Source of the DNA: Phyllobacterium sp. 21LDTY02-6
GTDB lineage: Bacteria > Pseudomonadota > Alphaproteobacteria > Rhizobiales > Rhizobiaceae
Reading direction: 5' to 3'
NCBI RefSeq assembly: GCF_023554255.2
Contig: NZ_JAMJWD020000001.1
Location: forward strand, 558,001 to 622,000
Length of the DNA: 64,000 nucleotides
Shown: one piece after another, positions 59,092-64,000 of the stretch
Numbering within the stretch: position 1 is the first letter of the stretch
Layout of the letters: every line of letters starts with the position of its first letter
The notes under the pieces: generated by a model
Told to the model about the DNA's origin: nothing
Databases searched by the model: none
The model's input: the letters and a program-made list of their open reading frames with translations, nothing else
Program-made: the position numbers and the translations under genes

Positions 59092-61947
59092 ATGACGTCA
59101 GAACCAGATCTGACCCTAACCGAACCGGTGGGTGACGCTATTGCCAAGACCACATGCTACATGTGCGCCTGCCGCTGCGGCATCGACGTGCATCTGAAGG
59201 ACGGCAAGATCCGCTATATCGAGGGCAATCGCGACCATCCGATCAACAAGGGCGTCCTCTGCGCCAAGGGCTCGGCCGGCATCATGCAGCACTATTCGCC
59301 AGCGCGGCTGCAGGCGCCTCTGCTGCGCACCGGGCCAAGGGGGTCGGGCGAGTTCAAGACGATCAGCTGGGAGGAAGCGCTGTCGCTCGCGGTCGAATGG
59401 TTGGCGCCGATCAGGGAGACGGCGCCTCAGAAGCTGGCGTTTTTCACGGGACGCGACCAGAGCCAGGCGCTGACGAGCTTCTGGGCGCAGAATTTCGGCA
59501 CGCCGAATTATGCCGCGCATGGCGGTTTCTGCTCCGTGAACATGGCGGCCGCCGGGATTTATACGATCGGCGGCGCTTTCTGGGAGTTTGGCGCGCCGGA
59601 TTGGGACAAGACCAAACTCTTCGTCCTGTTCGGCGTCGCGGAAGATCATGATTCGAACCCGATAAAGATCGGCATATCCAAGCTGAAAAAGCGGGGAGCG
59701 CGCTTCGTCTCGGTCAATCCGATCCGCACCGGATATTCAGCCGTGGCGGACAATTGGATCGGCATTCGTCCCGGGACCGATGGCTTGCTCATCCTGTCGA
59801 TCATCCATCAATTGTTTCTCACCGGCAGGATCGACCTCGATTATCTCCAGCGTTACACGAATGCGCCCTGGCTGGTCATCGACAATCCGGGAGGAGAGGA
59901 CCACGGCCTCTTCCTGCGCGACGATCTTGGCAAGGCGCTGATACGCGACCGCGGGACGGGTGCCCTGGTCAGGTTCGATGCGTTCGGGCATTCCCCCGAT
60001 CTCAACGCGGACTTCGTCCTTGCGGACGGTCGCAAGGTGCGCAGCGTATTGCGGCTGATGGCCGAGAAATATCTCGATCCCAGATATGCGCCCGAGGCTG
60101 TGGCGGAGCAGACCGGGATCGATGCGGCGACCATACGAGGGCTGGCTGCGGAGATAACCCGCGTTGCCTTTGAGGAAGAGATCATCCTGCAGCAACCCTG
60201 GACGGACATGAAAGGCGAATATCACGAGGTGATGATCGGGCGGCCGGTCAGCTTCCACGCCATGCGCGGGATTTCAGCGCATTCGAACGGATTTCAGACG
60301 GCGAGGGCGCTGCACGTCCTTCAGACCATCATCGGCTCCATCGATTGCCCTGGCGGCTATCGCTACAAGCCGCCATACCCGAAACCCGCGACGGCTCACC
60401 CTCGCCCGCACGGGAAACCGGCACATGTCCAGCCCGGCAATCCGCTGGCAGGACCGCATCTCGGCTACCCCCTTGGGCCGGAGGATCTGCTCGTAGACGA
60501 TCAGGGCAAGCCACAACGCATCGACAAGGCGTTTTCCTGGGAAGCTCCGCTTTCGGCGCACGGCATGATGCACATGGTGATCGCCAATGCCTGTGCCGGT
60601 GATCCCTATCCTGTGGATGTCCTGTTCCTCTATATGGCCAACATGGCCTGGAACTCGTCGATGAACACGCGCGGCACCATCCGGATGCTCGAGGAGCGCG
60701 ATGAAACGACGGGCGAGTACAAGATACCGCGAATCATCTATTGCGACGCCTATTCATCGGAAATGGTGGCCTATGCGGATCTCGTCCTGCCGGATACGAC
60801 CTATCTGGAGCGCCATGACTGTATCTCATTGCTGGACAGGCCCATATCGGAACCCGACGCGGTTTGCGACGCGGTCCGCTGGCCGGTACTTCAGCCAGAG
60901 CGCGACGTTCGAGGCTTCCAGTCGGTTCTGATCGATCTCGGTGCGCGCCTCGGACTTCCGGGCTTCGTCGATCCGCAGGGGCAACCGCTCTACCGCGATT
61001 ATGCGGACTACATCGTCAATCACCAGCGCAAGCCCGGTATCGGACCGCTGTCCGGCTGGCGGGGTGAGGATGGACTGGACGAGGGCAGGGGACAACCCAA
61101 CCAGAGCCAGCTCGACCGCTACATCGGCAATGGCGCCTTCTGGCAGAAGCATATTCCGGCCGAGGCACTCTACTTCAAGCACCACAACGCCGCCTATCAG
61201 CAATTCGCCATCGATATGGGGTTTTTCGATACGCCGCAGCCGGTGACGATACAGCTTTATCTGGAAACCCTGCAGAAGTTCCGGCTGTCGGGCGAAGGCG
61301 TGCGCGAGCCGGTGGCGCCTGAGCCATACAGGCAGCGGCTGGTGGATTATTTCGATCCCCTGCCGGACTGGTACATGCCTCTCGAAGAGCAGCAAACCGA
61401 CAATTCGGTCTTTCCCTTCCACGCGCTGACGCAAAGGCCCATGGCCATGTATCATTCCTGGGGCTCGCAGAATGCCTGGCTCAGACAGATACACACCAGA
61501 AACCCGCTTTATGTTCCGGGACCGATCTGCAACGAACTCGGCCTGAGCGACGGTGATTGGGCATGGGTCATCTCCAGCCATGGCCGGATCAAATGCGAGA
61601 TCGCCCGCATGGATGCGGTAAATTCGAAGACGCTGTGGACGTGGAATGCCATCGGCAAGCGCAAAGGCGCATGGGCGCTCGAGACGAACGCGCCGGAAGC
61701 CAATAAGGGCTTCCTGCTCAACCATCTCATCCATGAATTGCTGCCGCCAAAGAGCGACGGCATGCGCTGGTCCAATTCCGACCCGATCACCGGGCAGGCC
61801 GCCTGGTATGATCTGCGCGTGCGTATCGAAAAGGCCGAGCCCGGTCTTGAACTGGCCGAGCCGTCCTTTGCGCCGGTCGGGCGTCCGGCGGGCCAGGCCC
61901 GCGCGGCCAGCGAACTGCGCTATGGCCAGGAGTGGAGCAAGCAATGA
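59092..61947 (+). CDS. soeA: molybdopterin oxidoreductase, SoeA-like sulfite dehydrogenase catalytic subunit
   Basis: A 951-residue DMSO-reductase-family enzyme. The N-terminal CX2CX3CX27C (Cys22, 25, 29, 57) binds a [4Fe-4S] cluster, and the TTCYMCACRCGIDVHL block resembles SoeA of cytoplasmic sulfite:quinone oxidoreductase. Cys147 in GGFCSVNMA is the probable molybdenum ligand. No Tat signal is present, consistent with the cytoplasmic location of SoeABC. A ferredoxin subunit (overlap ATGA) and a membrane anchor follow. Other relatives (polysulfide, thiosulfate or formate enzymes) are less likely but possible. Confidence 0.78.
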   Translation: MTSEPDLTLTEPVGDAIAKTTCYMCACRCGIDVHLKDGKIRYIEGNRDHPINKGVLCAKGSAGIMQHYSPARLQAPLLRTGPRGSGEFKTISWEEALSLAVEWLAPIRETAPQKLAFFTGRDQSQALTSFWAQNFGTPNYAAHGGFCSVNMAAAGIYTIGGAFWEFGAPDWDKTKLFVLFGVAEDHDSNPIKIGISKLKKRGARFVSVNPIRTGYSAVADNWIGIRPGTDGLLILSIIHQLFLTGRIDLDYLQRYTNAPWLVIDNPGGEDHGLFLRDDLGKALIRDRGTGALVRFDAFGHSPDLNADFVLADGRKVRSVLRLMAEKYLDPRYAPEAVAEQTGIDAATIRGLAAEITRVAFEEEIILQQPWTDMKGEYHEVMIGRPVSFHAMRGISAHSNGFQTARALHVLQTIIGSIDCPGGYRYKPPYPKPATAHPRPHGKPAHVQPGNPLAGPHLGYPLGPEDLLVDDQGKPQRIDKAFSWEAPLSAHGMMHMVIANACAGDPYPVDVLFLYMANMAWNSSMNTRGTIRMLEERDETTGEYKIPRIIYCDAYSSEMVAYADLVLPDTTYLERHDCISLLDRPISEPDAVCDAVRWPVLQPERDVRGFQSVLIDLGARLGLPGFVDPQGQPLYRDYADYIVNHQRKPGIGPLSGWRGEDGLDEGRGQPNQSQLDRYIGNGAFWQKHIPAEALYFKHHNAAYQQFAIDMGFFDTPQPVTIQLYLETLQKFRLSGEGVREPVAPEPYRQRLVDYFDPLPDWYMPLEEQQTDNSVFPFHALTQRPMAMYHSWGSQNAWLRQIHTRNPLYVPGPICNELGLSDGDWAWVISSHGRIKCEIARMDAVNSKTLWTWNAIGKRKGAWALETNAPEANKGFLLNHLIHELLPPKSDGMRWSNSDPITGQAAWYDLRVRIEKAEPGLELAEPSFAPVGRPAGQARAASELRYGQEWSKQ

Positions 61948-62711
61948 CCAGTCTTCCGCAGGATCGCGGTACAACCAGTCTCGGGCTGGTCATCGATCTC
62001 GACGTATGTGTCGGCTGCCACGCATGCGTCGTCAGTTGCAAGGAATGGAACACTGGCGGATATGGCAGCGCGTTGTCCGACCAGCATCCTTATGGAGACG
62101 ACGTCTCGGGTACGTTCCTCAACCGCATTCACAGCTACGAGGTCGTCCCGGAAGGCGGCGAGGTGATCGGCGAGGCCGGACAGGCCCGTATCGTCCACTT
62201 TCCGAAATCATGCCTCCACTGCGAGGATGCGCCTTGCGTCACCGTCTGCCCCACCGGAGCGTCATACAAGCGCGCAAGCGACGGCATCGTTCTGGTGGAC
62301 GAGACCAAATGTATCGGTTGCGGGCTGTGCGCTTGGTCCTGTGCCTACGGCGCTCGCGAGATGGATCTGGCTGCCGGCGTCATGAAGAAATGCACGCTGT
62401 GCGTGGATCGCATCTACAATGAAGCGCTGCAAGAGGAAGATCGGGTTCCGTCCTGTGTCCGTACCTGCCCGGCGAACGCTCGCCATTTCGGCGATCTTGG
62501 CGACCCGCGATCCGAAGTTTCCATCATGGTTGCCGAGCGCGGCGGCTATGACCTCATGCCTGAACAGGGCACACGGCCAACCAACAAATATCTGCCGCCG
62601 CGACCAAGAATATCCCTGGCCGACCAGCAACCTGCCATGCCGCTGGCGGAGAACACGGAAGGCGCTCGCGGTTTCTTCGCCTGGCTGGACAAGACGCTGG
62701 ACCGGATCTGA
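61944..62711 (+). CDS. soeB: four-cluster ferredoxin subunit, SoeB-like
   Basis: A 255-residue protein with four Cys groups: CVGCHACVVSC, CLHCEDAPCVTVCP, CIGCGLCAWSC and a final set with CTLC and CVRTCP. They would bind four [4Fe-4S] clusters and pass electrons from the Mo subunit to the membrane anchor. ATG at 61944 overlaps the soeA-like stop. The C-terminal 50 residues lack cysteine and may contact the anchor. Confidence 0.8.
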   Translation: MTSLPQDRGTTSLGLVIDLDVCVGCHACVVSCKEWNTGGYGSALSDQHPYGDDVSGTFLNRIHSYEVVPEGGEVIGEAGQARIVHFPKSCLHCEDAPCVTVCPTGASYKRASDGIVLVDETKCIGCGLCAWSCAYGAREMDLAAGVMKKCTLCVDRIYNEALQEEDRVPSCVRTCPANARHFGDLGDPRSEVSIMVAERGGYDLMPEQGTRPTNKYLPPRPRISLADQQPAMPLAENTEGARGFFAWLDKTLDRI

Positions 62712-62715
62712 CGCA

Positions 62716-63615
62716 ATGCATCCAGCCTATTCGATGATCATATTCACGGTACTGTCAGGCCTGGGCTATGGGCTTGCCGTCGTTCTTGGCCTTGGCGGGC
62801 TCGAGCCTTCGCTGCCATCGACGGTGCTGGCCCATATCCTGGCGCTGGTGCTCATAGCGGCGGGATTGATCGCGTCGCTCTTCCACCTCGGCAATCCGCA
62901 ACGGGCATGGCGCGCGCTCAGCCAATGGCGGTCGAGCTGGCTGTCGCGCGAAGGCGTGATGGCGCTTGGAACCTTCGTGCCTCTGACATTGAACGCCGGG
63001 CTGTTGCTGTTCACAGGACAGTCGGAGCCCATCCTCGGCTATATCGGCGCCGCCGGCGCCATGCTCACCGTGTTCTGCACGTCGATGATCTACACGTCGC
63101 TGAAAGGCATAGACGCCTGGCACAGCGCCCTGACGCCGGCCTGCTTCCTGCTCTTGTCGCTGACGGGGGGCGTTCTGCTCGCCGCCTGTTTCGCCCCGGG
63201 CACGAGGCTGCTTGCCGGCGCGGGATTGCTGCTGCTCCTCGGCGCGATGGCCAGCAAATTGGCGTGGCGCAGGCGGATGTTGCGAAACCAGCCGCTCTCG
63301 ACACCGGAAAGCGCGACAGGGCTGGGCGGTATCGGCCGGGTGCGGCTATTCGAACGTCCCCATACGCTCGACAATTATCTCACGCGGGAAATGGGCTACC
63401 GCGTCGCGAGGAAACATTCGGCGAAGCTGTGGGCCATTGCGCTTGTCTGCGCTTTTCTGCTGCCGGCGGCACTGCTGCTGCTTTCCCTGGCGCTGGGCGG
63501 CCTGCCCTTGCGTTCGGTGCTCGTCTTCGCCGTTCTGAGCCATTCTGTCGGCGTTCTGGTCGAGCGTTGGCTGTTCTTCGCGGAGGCAAGGCACGCCGTG
63601 ATGAATTATTATTGA
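62716..63615 (+). CDS. soeC: DmsC-type membrane anchor, SoeC-like
   Basis: A 299-residue protein with about eight helices, starting MHPAYSMIIFTVLSGLGYGL. FHLGNPQRAWRALSQWRSSWLSREG, cited by its core HLGNPQRAWRAL, is the typical DmsC-family quinone-side block. It should hand electrons to quinone. The start is 4 bp after the soeB-like stop, so the three genes form one operon. Confidence 0.82.
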   Translation: MHPAYSMIIFTVLSGLGYGLAVVLGLGGLEPSLPSTVLAHILALVLIAAGLIASLFHLGNPQRAWRALSQWRSSWLSREGVMALGTFVPLTLNAGLLLFTGQSEPILGYIGAAGAMLTVFCTSMIYTSLKGIDAWHSALTPACFLLLSLTGGVLLAACFAPGTRLLAGAGLLLLLGAMASKLAWRRRMLRNQPLSTPESATGLGGIGRVRLFERPHTLDNYLTREMGYRVARKHSAKLWAIALVCAFLLPAALLLLSLALGGLPLRSVLVFAVLSHSVGVLVERWLFFAEARHAVMNYY

Positions 63616-63627
63616 GCGACCATGACC

Positions 63628-64000
63628 CTAGCTGTTCCAGCGCTTGTGGAACCACATCCATTGGCCGGGATATTCGCGGACCCAGGCTTCCACCTTGTCG
63701 TTCAGCGCCTGCGCGGTCGCAGCTATATCGACGCCGCCCTTTTCATCGCGCGGCAGCTCCATCTTTTCCTCGAGTTCGAGACGAAACCGGCCGCCAGGAA
63801 GGCGGACGCAGCGCGCCGGATAGACGTCGCATTCATATTGCCGCGCCAGCTTCGCGAGGAGCGGGTTCGTCCTGCACGGCCGGCCGAAGAATGTCGAGGG
63901 TACGCCCCGACGGAACTTCTGGTCGACCAGCATGCCCACATTGCCGTCCGCGTTGAGGACTGTCGCGAGCGACCAGGCGGCACCCGCCTTTGAAGGTACG
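63628..64000 (-). CDS. lysophospholipid acyltransferase family protein, LpxL/HtrB-like (N-terminus outside window)
   Basis: About 123 C-terminal residues are visible; the frame continues past the right edge. GMLVDQKFRRGVPSTFFGRP is the LpxL/HtrB block that follows the catalytic HX4D, and WVREYPGQWMWFHKRW is the typical C-terminus. The family adds secondary acyl chains to lipid A at the inner membrane. It is convergent with the soeC-like gene across 12 bp. Confidence 0.85.
   Translation of the reverse strand, partial: VPSKAGAAWSLATVLNADGNVGMLVDQKFRRGVPSTFFGRPCRTNPLLAKLARQYECDVYPARCVRLPGGRFRLELEEKMELPRDEKGGVDIAATAQALNDKVEAWVREYPGQWMWFHKRWNS

Overview
The window is a GC-rich bacterial chromosome segment with tightly packed genes. 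Gene content points to an alphaproteobacterium of the Hyphomicrobiales (Rhizobiales), perhaps near Phyllobacteriaceae or Mesorhizobium: ProXWV, betaine-homocysteine methyltransferase, CbtAB cobalt uptake, a CobN-type B12 pathway that uses CbiD, and DUF1194, ExoD, entericidin and DUF1127-like genes. Genus cannot be settled from the sequence alone. I see no rRNA, tRNA, insertion sequence, prophage or CRISPR array.

Layout. (1) 0-5.8 kb: a cell-envelope cassette cut by the left edge (DprE1-like FAD oxidoreductase, small EamA-type transporter, sugar epimerase, class III aminotransferase) facing a polytopic GT-C-like membrane protein. (2) 6-35 kb: a large cluster for quaternary-amine demethylation and one-carbon transfer, interrupted by a few unrelated genes (LysR/DUF1127-like pair, NagK-like/CutC pair, ExoD, DUF4893, entericidin). 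(3) 35.0-36.0 kb: a mostly non-coding kilobase with hairpins. (4) 36-38.1 kb: two valine-catabolism genes. (5) 38.2-55.6 kb: a large cobalamin synthesis block with a B12 riboswitch in front of cbtB. (6) 55.6-58.9 kb: a peptide-type ABC importer without ATPase genes. (7) 59.1-63.6 kb: a molybdenum enzyme operon resembling cytoplasmic sulfite dehydrogenase SoeABC. (8) The C-terminal part of an LpxL-like acyltransferase at the right edge.

How the genes fit together. ProXWV imports a betaine. Two non-pyrrolysine MttB-superfamily methyltransferases would move a methyl group to one shared corrinoid protein. An MtgA-like enzyme would pass it to tetrahydrofolate, a MetF-family enzyme would oxidise methyl-THF to methylene-THF, and an ASKHA/[2Fe-2S] protein would reactivate oxidised corrinoid. 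Two FAD/GcvT enzymes of the dimethylglycine/sarcosine dehydrogenase type would remove the remaining methyl groups, and Bmt can send betaine methyl groups to methionine. The adjoining cob genes supply the cofactor. This amounts to a corrinoid-dependent demethylation route, best known from anaerobes, in what looks like an aerobic bacterium.

The most notable new observation is regulatory. Five promoters of this cluster (before the first FAD/GcvT gene, the MetF operon, the corrinoid gene, the second mttB and proX) each carry NGTCG(C/T)-N15-NGTCG(C/T). These are half-sites exactly 21 bp apart, all oriented with transcription. That is the operator format known for ArgR-type AraC regulators with a DJ-1-like N-domain, and the window encodes one such regulator (9541-10539, GbdR/GlxA-like). 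A second unexpected pattern is that several pathway enzymes carry Arg-rich tails while the corrinoid protein has a strongly acidic N-terminus.
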